This document shows, one piece after another, positions 51,943 to 60,351 of a DNA stretch of 64,000 bases. The DNA comes from an uncultured Bacilli bacterium. GTDB lineage: Bacteria > Bacillota_I > Bacilli_A > RF39 > UBA660. Location of the stretch: NCBI GenBank assembly GCA_934130005.1, contig CAKOXD010000007.1, forward strand, positions 11,004 to 75,003. The letters are read 5' to 3'. A program made the translations under genes and the position numbers. The notes below the pieces were generated by a model. It was not told the origin of the DNA. It ran no database searches and saw only the letters and a program-made list of their open reading frames with translations. The first letter of the stretch is position 1. Every line of letters begins with the position of its first letter.

Positions 51943-52680
51943 ATGAAAAAAACAGCATTAATAACAGGCGCAAGTAGTGAAGTTGGAATGGCTATTTCAA
52001 ATATACTAGCACGCAATAATATAAATATAATAATACATTATAATAGTAATTATAATAGTGCATTAGAATTAGAAAAAAATATAAAAGAAAAATATGATGT
52101 AGAAACCTTAATAATAAAAGCAGATTTAACAAAAGAAGAAGATATAAATAAATTAATAGAAAAATCATTAAATAAATTTAAAAAAATAGATATTTTAATA
52201 AATAATGCTGCTTTAGATAAACCAAATTTATTTGAAGAAAAAAATAGTACTGATTTTAAAGAAATATTAAATGTGAATTTAATCGCACCTTTTTTATTAA
52301 GTCAAAAAATAGGACAAATAATGACTCAAAATAAATATGGAAAAATTATAAATATTACATCTACTAATGGTATAGATACATATTATCCTATGTGTTTAGA
52401 TTATGATGCATCAAAAGCAGGACTTATATCACTTACACATAATTTAGCTTTAGAATTTAAGCCCTATGTAAATGTTAATGCAATCGCACCAGGATGGATT
52501 AAAACAAAAAAAGATACAGAAAATCTAGATAAAGATTATATAAAAAGTGAAGAAGAAAAAATTTTCAAAGAACGATTTGGAAATGTAGATGAAATAGCTT
52601 ATCTTGTTGAATTTTTAATAAGTGAAAAAGCAGAATTTATAAATAATCAAGTAATAAGAATAGATGGAGGTATGTATTAA
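51943..52680 (+). CDS. short-chain dehydrogenase/reductase, FabG-like
   Basis: This 245-residue NAD(P)-dependent SDR has the cofactor loop TGASSEVGMAI, the NNAA motif, a catalytic Ser in ITSTNGI and the YxxxK motif YDASK, and it ends RIDGGMY. The family fits FabG-like 3-oxoacyl reductases, but a lone copy away from fatty-acid genes could reduce other substrates. AAGGAG precedes the ATG. The next gene starts at its stop codon (TAATG), indicating a two-gene operon with the PLP enzyme. Confidence 0.85.
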   Translation: MKKTALITGASSEVGMAISNILARNNINIIIHYNSNYNSALELEKNIKEKYDVETLIIKADLTKEEDINKLIEKSLNKFKKIDILINNAALDKPNLFEEKNSTDFKEILNVNLIAPFLLSQKIGQIMTQNKYGKIINITSTNGIDTYYPMCLDYDASKAGLISLTHNLALEFKPYVNVNAIAPGWIKTKKDTENLDKDYIKSEEEKIFKERFGNVDEIAYLVEFLISEKAEFINNQVIRIDGGMY

Positions 52681-53888
52681 TGATAGAAAATGCAGAAGAA
52701 AAATTAAGAGAACAATTTAAAAAAATAGATAAAATATGTGAAATAAATAGTTTAAAAGTATTAAATGCATTTCAAAAAAATGAAATATCAGAAATACATT
52801 TTAATGAAACAACAGGATATGGATATAATGATATAGGAAGAGAAGCAATTGAAAATGTATTTAAAGATATATTTAAAGCAGAAAAAGCACTAGTTAGAAA
52901 TCAATTAGTATCAGGGTCTCATGCTTTATGTGTAACATTATTTGCCCTATTAAGACCAGGTGATTTACTTCTTAGTATAACAGGTAAACCATATGATACT
53001 TTGGATGAAGTAATAGGAATAAAAGAAAATGCTAGTTCATTAAAATCATACGCAATAAAATATGACCAAATAGATTTAATAGATAATGAATTTGATAAAG
53101 AGAAAATAGTTAAATATTTAAAAGAAAATAAAGTAAAAGTAATAGAAATACAAAGATCTAGAGGTTATGATACTAGAAAAAGTATTACAATAGATAAATT
53201 AGAAGAAATAATAAAAGAAATAAGAAAAGTAGATAAAGAAGTTATAATAATGGTAGATAATTGCTACTGTGAATTTGTAACGGATAGAGAACCTTATGAA
53301 GTAGGAGCAGATATAGTAGTAGGATCATTAATAAAAAATTTAGGTGGAGGAATTAGTCCTAATGGAGCATATATTGTTGGAAAAAAAGAATTAGTAGAAC
53401 TTGCTGGTGAAAGACTTACATTACCAGGAGAAGGGATGGAAGTTGGACCAACATTAGGTATAAATAGAAAATTTTTACAAGGTATATATATGGCTCCAAG
53501 TGTTGTAAAAAATAGCTTAAAAACAGCTGTTTTAGCAAGTCAAATATTATTAGATTTAGGATATAATGTTGATCCTTTACCAACTGATGATAGAGCAGAT
53601 ATAGTTGAAATGATAACTTTTAACGATAAAGAAAAGTTAATTAAATTCGTTCAAGGAATTCAAAAGGGTTCTGCAATAGACTCTAATGTACTTCCAGTAC
53701 CAGATGATATGCCAGGATATGATGATCAAATAATAATGGCATCTGGTTCATTTACACAAGGATCTTCTATAGAACTTTCTTGTGATGGCCCAATTAGAGA
53801 ACCTTATATTGCTTATCTTCAAGGAAGTATGACTTATGAATATGGTAAAATTGGACTTAAAATAGCAATAGAGAATATGGAGTTGTAA
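52680..53888 (+). CDS. YnbB-type PLP enzyme (methionine gamma-lyase/aluminium-resistance family)
   Basis: This 402-residue fold-type I PLP enzyme has its Schiff-base Lys in VGSLIKNLGGG, preceded by IMVDNCYCEF (the Asp that binds the PLP pyridine). The RNQLVSGSHALCVTLFALLRPGD and GYDTRKS segments match the family once called aluminium-resistance protein (B. subtilis YnbB). Members are annotated as cystathionine-beta or methionine gamma-lyase-like, but their substrate is uncertain. It overlaps the SDR gene by 1 nt. Confidence 0.88.
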   Translation: MIENAEEKLREQFKKIDKICEINSLKVLNAFQKNEISEIHFNETTGYGYNDIGREAIENVFKDIFKAEKALVRNQLVSGSHALCVTLFALLRPGDLLLSITGKPYDTLDEVIGIKENASSLKSYAIKYDQIDLIDNEFDKEKIVKYLKENKVKVIEIQRSRGYDTRKSITIDKLEEIIKEIRKVDKEVIIMVDNCYCEFVTDREPYEVGADIVVGSLIKNLGGGISPNGAYIVGKKELVELAGERLTLPGEGMEVGPTLGINRKFLQGIYMAPSVVKNSLKTAVLASQILLDLGYNVDPLPTDDRADIVEMITFNDKEKLIKFVQGIQKGSAIDSNVLPVPDDMPGYDDQIIMASGSFTQGSSIELSCDGPIREPYIAYLQGSMTYEYGKIGLKIAIENMEL

Positions 53889-53890
53889 TT

Positions 53891-54100
53891 ATGTCAAGTA
53901 TAGAAAAAAAGAAAATTGAATGTATTAAATGTAAAAAAGAAAGTGAACAAGATATAATATATAGTATAAATCCTAGATTTTATACTAAAGAAAAGTTAGA
54001 AGAATTAAAAAATTATAGACAAAAATGTCCATATTGTGGGTATACAGCAAAAGATATAAGTAAAAAACAAACAATTTTAGAAAAATTATTTAAAAAATAA
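53891..54100 (+). CDS. small zinc-ribbon protein
   Basis: This 69-residue protein has two CxxC pairs, CIKC (Cys11, Cys14) and CPYC (in RQKCPYCGYTA), that can bind one zinc ion. A charged helix lies between the pairs and a basic tail follows. It resembles CpXC-like or rubredoxin-like ribbons without a known function. Its ATG lies 2 nt after the PLP enzyme stop, so it probably ends the same operon. Confidence 0.7.
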   Translation: MSSIEKKKIECIKCKKESEQDIIYSINPRFYTKEKLEELKNYRQKCPYCGYTAKDISKKQTILEKLFKK

Positions 54101-54109
54101 TATTTATGA

Positions 54110-54138
54110 TTGACAAACATATATTTAATATGTATAAT
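54110..54138 (+). promoter_or_regulatory. consensus promoter of infC-rpmI-rplT
   Basis: TTGACA (54110-54115) and TATAAT (54133-54138), 17 bp apart, with TG at -15. A perfect sigma-A promoter, as expected for ribosomal genes. Confidence 0.9.
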
Positions 54139-54147
54139 TAAATGGAA

Positions 54148-54268
54148 AACGAAAAAAAGGAAAGAGATGTATCCACATCCACCCGATTACTAGAAAGTTT
54201 TGGGTATAAAGCCGTTAATTAATATTAATATGCTTTTTAAGTGGATACATTGTGTATTCACTTTTTTA
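54148..54268 (+). promoter_or_regulatory. L20-type leader attenuator of the infC operon
   Basis: A terminator stem AAGTGGATAC/GTATTCACTT with T-run (54239-54267) ends the leader. The upstream segment ATGTATCCAC (54167-54176) is perfectly complementary to GTGGATACAT (54241-54250), so the two foldings exclude each other. This is the arrangement of Firmicutes L20 leaders, in which free L20 favours termination. Confidence 0.8.
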
Positions 54269-54282
54269 TGGAGGTGTCAGGT

Positions 54283-54813
54283 ATCGCAAGTAAAGATAAG
54301 GAATTGTATATTAATGAACAAATTCGTGCTAGAGAAGTAATGGTTATTGGACCGAATGGAGAACAATTAGGTGTGAAACCTATAAAAGATGCTCTTACAT
54401 TAGCAAATTATGCTGGATTTGATTTAGTATTAATTAGTCCAAATGCTAACCCACAAGTATGCAAAATTATGGATTATAATAAATACAAATATGAATCTAA
54501 AAAAAGACAAAAAGAAAATATAAAGAAACAAAGAGAATCAAATTTAGAGGTAAAAGAGTACAGATTATCTGTTACAATTGATAAGCATGATTTTGATACA
54601 AGAGTACGCAATTCATCTAAATATTTAGAAAAAGGTCATAAAATAAAAGTTTCAATTCGTTTTAAAGGTAGAGAATTAGCTCATCCAGAATTAGGACGTG
54701 AAGTACTTAATAGATTTGCTAAAGAAGTAGAAAATATAGCTATAATGGATGGTCAACCTAAATTAGAAGGTAAATTTATGACAATGATGCTAATACCAAA
54801 TAAGGAAAAATAG
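54283..54813 (+). CDS. infC: translation initiation factor IF-3 (ATC start)
   Basis: This 176-residue IF3 has the N-domain (YINEQIRAREVMVIGPNGEQ) and the C-domain with KEYRLSVTIDKHDFDTRVRN; it keeps 30S subunits free and checks initiator tRNA. GGAGGTG is followed 6 nt later by ATC, and family starts align with this residue (IASKDKELYINEQ). I therefore take ATC as the start, in line with the non-standard AUU/AUC starts used for IF3 autoregulation. An ATG 15 nt upstream lacks its own ribosome site and overlaps the SD. Confidence 0.9.
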   Translation: MASKDKELYINEQIRAREVMVIGPNGEQLGVKPIKDALTLANYAGFDLVLISPNANPQVCKIMDYNKYKYESKKRQKENIKKQRESNLEVKEYRLSVTIDKHDFDTRVRNSSKYLEKGHKIKVSIRFKGRELAHPELGREVLNRFAKEVENIAIMDGQPKLEGKFMTMMLIPNKEK

Positions 54814-54823
54814 GAGGAATAAT

Positions 54824-55009
54824 ATGCCAAAGTTAAAAACACATAAAGGATCAGCAAAAGTTTTCAAAGCAAGAAAAAATGATTATAAAATAGGTACACC
54901 AGGATCAAGACATAATACAGGAAAAAAGAATGCTGCAGCTAATAGAAAAAGTAGATCAGGATCAGCATTAAGTAATTCAGATTATAAGAGATTAAAGAAT
55001 TTAATATAG
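54824..55009 (+). CDS. rpmI: 50S ribosomal protein L35
   Basis: This 61-residue basic protein begins PKLKTHKGSAKVFKARK and has the usual GTPGSRHNTGKK turn. It lies 10 nt after infC and 13 nt before rplT, the universal order of this operon. AGGAGG precedes the ATG. Confidence 0.97.
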   Translation: MPKLKTHKGSAKVFKARKNDYKIGTPGSRHNTGKKNAAANRKSRSGSALSNSDYKRLKNLI

Positions 55010-55022
55010 TAGGAGGAATAAT

Positions 55023-55568
55023 ATGACAAGAGTTAAAGGTGGAACAATTCATCGTGCAAGAAGAAAAAAAGTAATGAAAAGAGCTAAAGGTTACTTTGGA
55101 AGTAAACATAGATTATATAAAACTGCCAAAGAACAAGTAATGCATTCATTAAAATATGCTTATAGAGATAGAAGACAAAAGAAAAGAGATTTTAGAAAAT
55201 TATGGATAACAAGAATTAATGCAGCATGTAGACAAAATGATATAAGTTATTCAAAATTTATAAATGGTTTATCAATTGCAGGAGTAACAATTAACCGTAA
55301 AATGTTATCAGAAATAGCAATAGATAATCCAAAAAGTTTTACTGATTTAGTTGAAATTGCAAAATCAGCTTTAAATGGAGAACTAAAAGCAGAAACTAAA
55401 GAAGTAAAAGAAACTAAAAAAGAAACAAAAACTGTTAAAAAAGAAAAAAACGAAGAAAAAGATTTAACTAAATTGACAGTTGCAGAACTTCGTGAAATGG
55501 CTAAATCTAAAGGTATAACAGGTGTTTCTACAATGAAAAAAGCAGAATTATTAGATGCATTAAAATAA
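55023..55568 (+). CDS. rplT: 50S ribosomal protein L20 with C-terminal SAP-like extension
   Basis: Residues 1-118 are a standard L20 (TRVKGGTIHRARRKKVMKRA; SYSKFINGLSIAGVTINRKM), a 23S-binding assembly protein that also represses this operon through the leader. The protein continues to 181 residues: a Lys/Glu-rich linker and then a SAP/Rho-N-like fold (LTKLTVAELREMAKSKGITG). L20 normally ends near 118-120 residues, so this extension is unusual. The frame is continuous, with no sign of a sequencing error. Confidence 0.92.
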   Translation: MTRVKGGTIHRARRKKVMKRAKGYFGSKHRLYKTAKEQVMHSLKYAYRDRRQKKRDFRKLWITRINAACRQNDISYSKFINGLSIAGVTINRKMLSEIAIDNPKSFTDLVEIAKSALNGELKAETKEVKETKKETKTVKKEKNEEKDLTKLTVAELREMAKSKGITGVSTMKKAELLDALK

Positions 55569-55597
55569 AAATACTTAAACTTAAGTATTTTTTTTGT
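55566..55597 (+). terminator. infC operon terminator
   Basis: AATACTTA and TAAGTATT pair around a short loop and run into eight T residues. Confidence 0.8.
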
Positions 55598-55646
55598 TTA
55601 AAATTAAAATATTATGGTATAATATGCAAAAAAAAGAGGTGTATTT

Positions 55647-56363
55647 ATGTTTGCAGAATTTTTAACTCAAAATGAATTCTTTGATGAATATATTAAACTG
55701 TATGCTACTAGATTTACTATGGGAAGTTTAAGAATAGAAGATAATGAAACAGATTTAACAAGTAAAAAAAGAGCAATTGAATTATACAATAATATGAAGG
55801 CATTTACAAAATTAATAAAAGAAAATCCAAGTAAATTAACACCATATGATGTTATTGATATAGCTGATATAGTAAATAAAAATTTAAAGTTTTATGATAA
55901 AGGATTTAGAAAAACACAAGTTGAAGTTAGAGGAGCAACTTTTACTCCAACAATTCCAAGTTTAGTAACACCAGAAATGTATAGTTTATTTGATTGTTAT
56001 AATAATGTATGGAATATATTAAATCCGTATGAAAGGGAAGCAAGATTTCATATAAAATTTATTAAAATACATCCATTTGAAGATGGGAATGGAAGAACAG
56101 GTAGAATAATAACAAGTTATAATTTATGTAAATCTAATAAGGCACCAATTATTATAAATAGTAGAGAAAGATCAAAATATTTTAAATATATAAGTGAAAA
56201 TGATGTTGATTCATTAGCACTTATGTTTGAAAAGAAATCAAAAGAAGAATTAGAAGTAATGGTTGAATTATATAAAACAATATGTGGTGATGAGATAAAA
56301 AATAGTATATTAAATGATGGTGATGTAAAAATATATGAATTATCAAGAAGAATAAATAATTAA
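55647..56363 (+). CDS. Fic-domain protein (class II-like)
   Basis: This 238-residue Fic protein has the catalytic motif HPFEDGNGRTGR with His142, so it should transfer AMP (or another nucleotide part) to a target protein. The N-terminal SLRIEDN (residues about 27-33) matches the inhibitory alpha-inh motif [S/T]xxxE[G/N] apart from Asp for Gly, as in self-inhibited class II Fic proteins. No antitoxin gene is adjacent. AAAGAGGTG precedes the ATG. It could act in cell regulation or as a toxin; targets are unknown. Confidence 0.88.
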   Translation: MFAEFLTQNEFFDEYIKLYATRFTMGSLRIEDNETDLTSKKRAIELYNNMKAFTKLIKENPSKLTPYDVIDIADIVNKNLKFYDKGFRKTQVEVRGATFTPTIPSLVTPEMYSLFDCYNNVWNILNPYEREARFHIKFIKIHPFEDGNGRTGRIITSYNLCKSNKAPIIINSRERSKYFKYISENDVDSLALMFEKKSKEELEVMVELYKTICGDEIKNSILNDGDVKIYELSRRINN

Positions 56364-56368
56364 TAAAG

Positions 56369-56396
56369 ATAGCTTGAAAAAGCTATTTTTTTTTAC
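56369..56396 (+). terminator. intrinsic terminator
   Basis: ATAGCTT and AAGCTAT pair around GAAA and run into nine T residues. Confidence 0.8.
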
Positions 56397-56427
56397 TATA
56401 ATTGATATAGTAGAAAGTAGGAATAAA

Positions 56428-58329
56428 ATGAAAAAAAAGGGATTCACATTAATAGAATTATTAGCAGTCATAGTAATACTAGCAATTATATCATTAATAG
56501 CAGTACCAGTAATATTAAATATAATAAGAGATGCTAAAAAATCATCAGCAAAAGATTCAGCATATGGATATATAAAAGCAGTAGAAAATTATCAAGCAAT
56601 GGAAATGTTAAAAGGAAATATAGGATTAAAAGAAGGAAAATATAATACAGTATCAGAAACAACAATAGGTGAAACAAAATATAAAAAGCTAAATGATATA
56701 GTAAGTTTAAAAGGAGATAAACCAACAGGAGGAACAGTAACAATATTAAAAAATCAAGCAGTAGGATCAGCATATCTATGTATAAATAGTTATGTAGTAG
56801 AATACTTAAATAATGAAGCAAATATAGTAAGTGATGACTGTGGAGAAATGGGAAGTATAATAGAATTTATTGTAGATAGTGAAGACTATCAAATAAATAG
56901 AACATTAACAATAAATTATCCAAAAGGAAATTATGAATATTATTATAAAGTAAGTGGAAAAGCAAAATTAAATGATACATATATAGAAAAAGATAAAGAA
57001 ATAAAAACAGAAAATAGTGTATCTATATTACTAGAGGAAAATCAAACAGTAGAAGTATGGATGATAAAAAATGGTAAGAAAATATCTATAAGAAATTATG
57101 TAGAAGAAAAAATAGACAATGTAGAAATAGGAGTTCCAACTGCTGAAATAACAACTAGTATACCAACATTAACAAAACAGGGAGTAGAGAGTTTATCTAC
57201 ACTTAATATAACATATGAACCTCAAAATGGTACTAGTGCATATTATAGTATAGATGAAGGAAAAAATTGGATTAAATATGTAACTACTACAAATGTAAAT
57301 GCACAACAGGTAAAAGTAAAATTAATGAGAGATAATGGTAGATCTGGAAAAATAATAGATGCTACAGTTAGTTCTTCAACAGAAAAATATATAACAAAGG
57401 ATATGTATGATAATAATAATGATACATGTTATAGTTTAACAAGGTATGATTCAGATAGTTCTGTTAAAAATGCTCCATATATAGAGGTATCAAGCGAGAT
57501 GTGGGGAAAACAATATACAATATATTCAAAAACATTAGGTACTGCAGGAAGAACATGGCCATATTATTATGATAAAGATGATAAATTAATATCTTATGAA
57601 GATTTAGGAACAGGAAAGTTTGACCAAGAAATAACTGGAACAATTCCACAAAACACAAAAAAAATAAGATTTATTAAGAAAGAAACAGATACGACAAGTT
57701 CTGTATGTGAAATATCATCAAGTTATTATAGTCCGGTAATAACAAGTGAAATGAATGTCCCAACATTAACTAAAACTGGTATAGTAAATAATGGAGATAT
57801 TTCTATGAATATTACAATTAGTTATGATAATAATGCCACTAGTAAACTTTATAAAATAGATGATGGAGAATGGAAAAATTATACTGGAACAATAAAAACA
57901 ACTTCTACAGTAACTGTATATACAAAAACAACTATTAAGGGTATTGATAAGGAATTTTTAAATTCTAAAAAATTTGTATATAATTCAGATATAATATCAA
58001 GTGAAATATATGACAATAATAATGAAACATGTTATGCACTTACAAGATTTAATTCAGAAGGAGATGTAAAAAGTACTCCATATATAGGTGTATCAAATGA
58101 AATGTGGGGAAAACAATATATTATATATTCAAAAACACTTGGATCTTCAGGAAGAACATGGCCATTTTACTATGATAAAGATGATAAATTAATATCTTAT
58201 GAAGATTTAGGAACAGGACAATTTGATCAAGAAATAACTGGGACAATTCCACAAAATACAAAAAGAATAAGATTTGCTAAAATATCTACAAATACAACAA
58301 GTTCTGTATGTGAGATAAAAGCAAAGTAA
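56428..58329 (+). CDS. large type IV pilin-like protein with tandem C-terminal repeats
   Basis: This 633-residue protein opens with a textbook class III signal (MKKKGFTLIELLAVIVILAI): prepilin peptidase would cut after Gly5 and methylate Phe6, with Glu at +5. The helix is followed by a pilin-like domain to about residue 150. Then come beta-rich repeats, two of which are 104-residue near-copies with WGKQYTIYSKTLG and GRTWPYYYDKDDKLISYEDL. Pilins are normally 120-200 residues, so this is a giant, adhesin-like form. It lies alone, with no pilus assembly or peptidase gene near. The in-frame codons before 56428 belong to the terminator region. Confidence 0.85.
   Translation: MKKKGFTLIELLAVIVILAIISLIAVPVILNIIRDAKKSSAKDSAYGYIKAVENYQAMEMLKGNIGLKEGKYNTVSETTIGETKYKKLNDIVSLKGDKPTGGTVTILKNQAVGSAYLCINSYVVEYLNNEANIVSDDCGEMGSIIEFIVDSEDYQINRTLTINYPKGNYEYYYKVSGKAKLNDTYIEKDKEIKTENSVSILLEENQTVEVWMIKNGKKISIRNYVEEKIDNVEIGVPTAEITTSIPTLTKQGVESLSTLNITYEPQNGTSAYYSIDEGKNWIKYVTTTNVNAQQVKVKLMRDNGRSGKIIDATVSSSTEKYITKDMYDNNNDTCYSLTRYDSDSSVKNAPYIEVSSEMWGKQYTIYSKTLGTAGRTWPYYYDKDDKLISYEDLGTGKFDQEITGTIPQNTKKIRFIKKETDTTSSVCEISSSYYSPVITSEMNVPTLTKTGIVNNGDISMNITISYDNNATSKLYKIDDGEWKNYTGTIKTTSTVTVYTKTTIKGIDKEFLNSKKFVYNSDIISSEIYDNNNETCYALTRFNSEGDVKSTPYIGVSNEMWGKQYIIYSKTLGSSGRTWPFYYDKDDKLISYEDLGTGQFDQEITGTIPQNTKRIRFAKISTNTTSSVCEIKAK
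57403..58317 (+). repeat. two 312-bp coding repeats in the pilin-like gene
   Basis: Units at 57403-57714 and 58006-58317 have the same length and encode 104-residue near-identical domains, separated by 291 bp. Long stretches match at the DNA level, so the copy is recent or kept alike by gene conversion. Confidence 0.8.
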
Positions 58330-58361
58330 AAAGAAAAAAATTGATATTTTTTCTTTTTTTT
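58328..58361 (+). terminator. intrinsic terminator
   Basis: AAAGAAAAAAAT/ATATTTTTTCTTT stem around TTG, followed by T residues; no G-C pairs beyond one, so moderate strength. Confidence 0.5.
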
Positions 58362-58384
58362 GTTATAATTTAAAAGGTGATAAG

Positions 58385-60295
58385 ATGGCAAAGTATGATG
58401 AAAGTTCTATAAAAATACTTGAAGGTTTAGAAGCTGTAAGAAAAAGACCTGGTATGTATATAGGATCAACAGATAAAAGAGGATTACATCATTTAATATG
58501 GGAAATTGTAGATAATGCAATTGACGAAGTAATAAATGGATATGGTAAAAAAATAAAAATATCTTTAAATAAAGATGGTAGTGTGACTGTAGAAGATGAA
58601 GGAAGAGGAGTACCTGTTGGAATGCATTCTAGTGGAATGTCAACTCCAGAAGTTATTTATACAGTATTACATGCTGGAGGAAAATTTGAAGAAGGTGGGT
58701 ATAAAGTATCTGGTGGTCTTCACGGAGTAGGTGCTAGTGTAGTAAATGCTTTAAGTAAATGGATGGAAGTAAATATAAAAAGAGACGGATATGAATACTT
58801 TATAAGTTTTGAAAAAGGTGGTAAATTAAAGCAACCGTTAACTAAATTAGAAAAAACAAATAAGACGGGTACCAAAGTAACTTTTATGCCTGATGATACA
58901 ATATTTTCTACTATAAATTTTTCATTTACAACAGTATGTGAAAGAATGCAAGAATGTGCATTTTTACTTAAAGGATTAACAGTAGAAGTAGAAGATGTTT
59001 TAGATAATAAAAAAGAAATATTTCATTATGAAAAAGGATTAGAAGCTTTTGTTGATTATTTAAATGATTCTAAAACACCATTACATAAAGCAGTATTTTT
59101 TGAAGGTGTAAAAGATAAAATAAATGTTGAAGTAGCCTTTCAATATACAGATACATATTCAGAAAACATAATATCATTTGTAAATAATGTAAAAACAAAT
59201 GATGGAGGAACACATGAAGTTGGTTTTAAAACAGCTATTACTAAAGTATTTAATGATTATGCTAGAAATAATGGTTATTTAAAAGCTAAAGACAAAAACT
59301 TTGAAGGACCAGATACAAGAGAAGGTTTAACAGCAATAATAAGTTTACAAATACCAGAAGACTTATTACAATTTGAAGGCCAAACAAAAGGAAAACTTGG
59401 CACACCAATAGCTCGTAATGTTGTTGACAACATTGTTACTCAAAAATTACAATTTTTCTTAGAGGAAAACAAAGCAAGTGCAACTAAAATATTGGAAAAA
59501 ATGGTAAAAAGTAGAAATGTAAGAGAAGCCGCACGTAAAGCTCGTGATGAAGCAAGACAAGGAAAAGATAAAAATAAAAAAGAGAGATTTACAAATGGAA
59601 AATTAACACCAGCTCAAACTAAAAATCCTAAAAAAAATGAATTATTTTTAGTCGAAGGAGATTCAGCAGGTGGTACCGCTAAAACTGGAAGAGATAGAAA
59701 ATTCCAAGCAATATTGCCACTTAGAGGAAAAGTTTTAAATACTGAAAAAGCTAAATTAGATGAAATACTTAAAAATGAAGAAATTAATACTCTTATATAT
59801 ACAATAGGAGCTGGAATTGGTAGCGATTTTAAAATAGAAGATTGCAATTATGATAAAGTAATAATAATGACAGATGCCGATGTAGATGGATCACATATTC
59901 AAGTATTATTACTTACATTCTTCTATAGATATATGAAACCATTAATAGAAAATGGAAAACTCTTTATAGCTATTCCACCATTATACAAAATAAGTAGTGG
60001 AAAAGAAGAACAATATGCATGGACAGATGAAGATAGAAAAATACTTTTAGAAGGTAGATTTAAAAATAAACAAACTAAAACTCAAAGATATAAAGGTTTA
60101 GGTGAAATGGATGCTGAAGAACTTAGAGATACAACAATGGATCCAGAGAAAAGAAGTCTTATAAAAGTTAATATAACAGATGCTTCACTTGCAGAAAAAA
60201 GAGTAAGCGTGTTAATGGGGAATAAAGTTGAGCCAAGAAAAGAATGGATAGAGGAAAATGTTGATTTCTCATTTGAAGATAATTATGCAACATAA
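58385..60295 (+). CDS. parE: DNA topoisomerase IV subunit B
   Basis: This 636-residue type IIA topoisomerase ATPase subunit has GHKL motifs (EIVDNAIDEV, DEGRGVPVG, GGLHGVGASVVNAL) and a Toprim domain (LVEGDSAGGTAKTGRDRKF, MTDADVDGSHIQ). The stretch FQAILPLRGKVLNTEKAKLDEILKNEEI is of the ParE rather than GyrB kind (which has TQAILPLRGKILNVEKA). parC usually follows parE but a sigma factor gene does here, so parC must lie elsewhere. The ATG follows AAAAGGTGATAAG. A terminator spans the stop codon. Confidence 0.88.
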   Translation: MAKYDESSIKILEGLEAVRKRPGMYIGSTDKRGLHHLIWEIVDNAIDEVINGYGKKIKISLNKDGSVTVEDEGRGVPVGMHSSGMSTPEVIYTVLHAGGKFEEGGYKVSGGLHGVGASVVNALSKWMEVNIKRDGYEYFISFEKGGKLKQPLTKLEKTNKTGTKVTFMPDDTIFSTINFSFTTVCERMQECAFLLKGLTVEVEDVLDNKKEIFHYEKGLEAFVDYLNDSKTPLHKAVFFEGVKDKINVEVAFQYTDTYSENIISFVNNVKTNDGGTHEVGFKTAITKVFNDYARNNGYLKAKDKNFEGPDTREGLTAIISLQIPEDLLQFEGQTKGKLGTPIARNVVDNIVTQKLQFFLEENKASATKILEKMVKSRNVREAARKARDEARQGKDKNKKERFTNGKLTPAQTKNPKKNELFLVEGDSAGGTAKTGRDRKFQAILPLRGKVLNTEKAKLDEILKNEEINTLIYTIGAGIGSDFKIEDCNYDKVIIMTDADVDGSHIQVLLLTFFYRYMKPLIENGKLFIAIPPLYKISSGKEEQYAWTDEDRKILLEGRFKNKQTKTQRYKGLGEMDAEELRDTTMDPEKRSLIKVNITDASLAEKRVSVLMGNKVEPRKEWIEENVDFSFEDNYAT

Positions 60296-60310
60296 TGTTG
60301 CATTTTTTTA
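60285..60310 (+). terminator. parE terminator
   Basis: ATGCAAC and GTTGCAT pair around ATAAT and run into seven T residues, with the parE stop inside. Confidence 0.8.
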
Positions 60311-60351
60311 AATTTTATGATAAGATAATTCACATTAAAGGGGGATTTTAT

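Noticed and set aside
57403..58317. CRISPR or transposon origin of the 312-bp repeats
   Set aside because: Only two units, in frame inside one coding region, with spacing and content of protein domains; no cas genes anywhere in the window.
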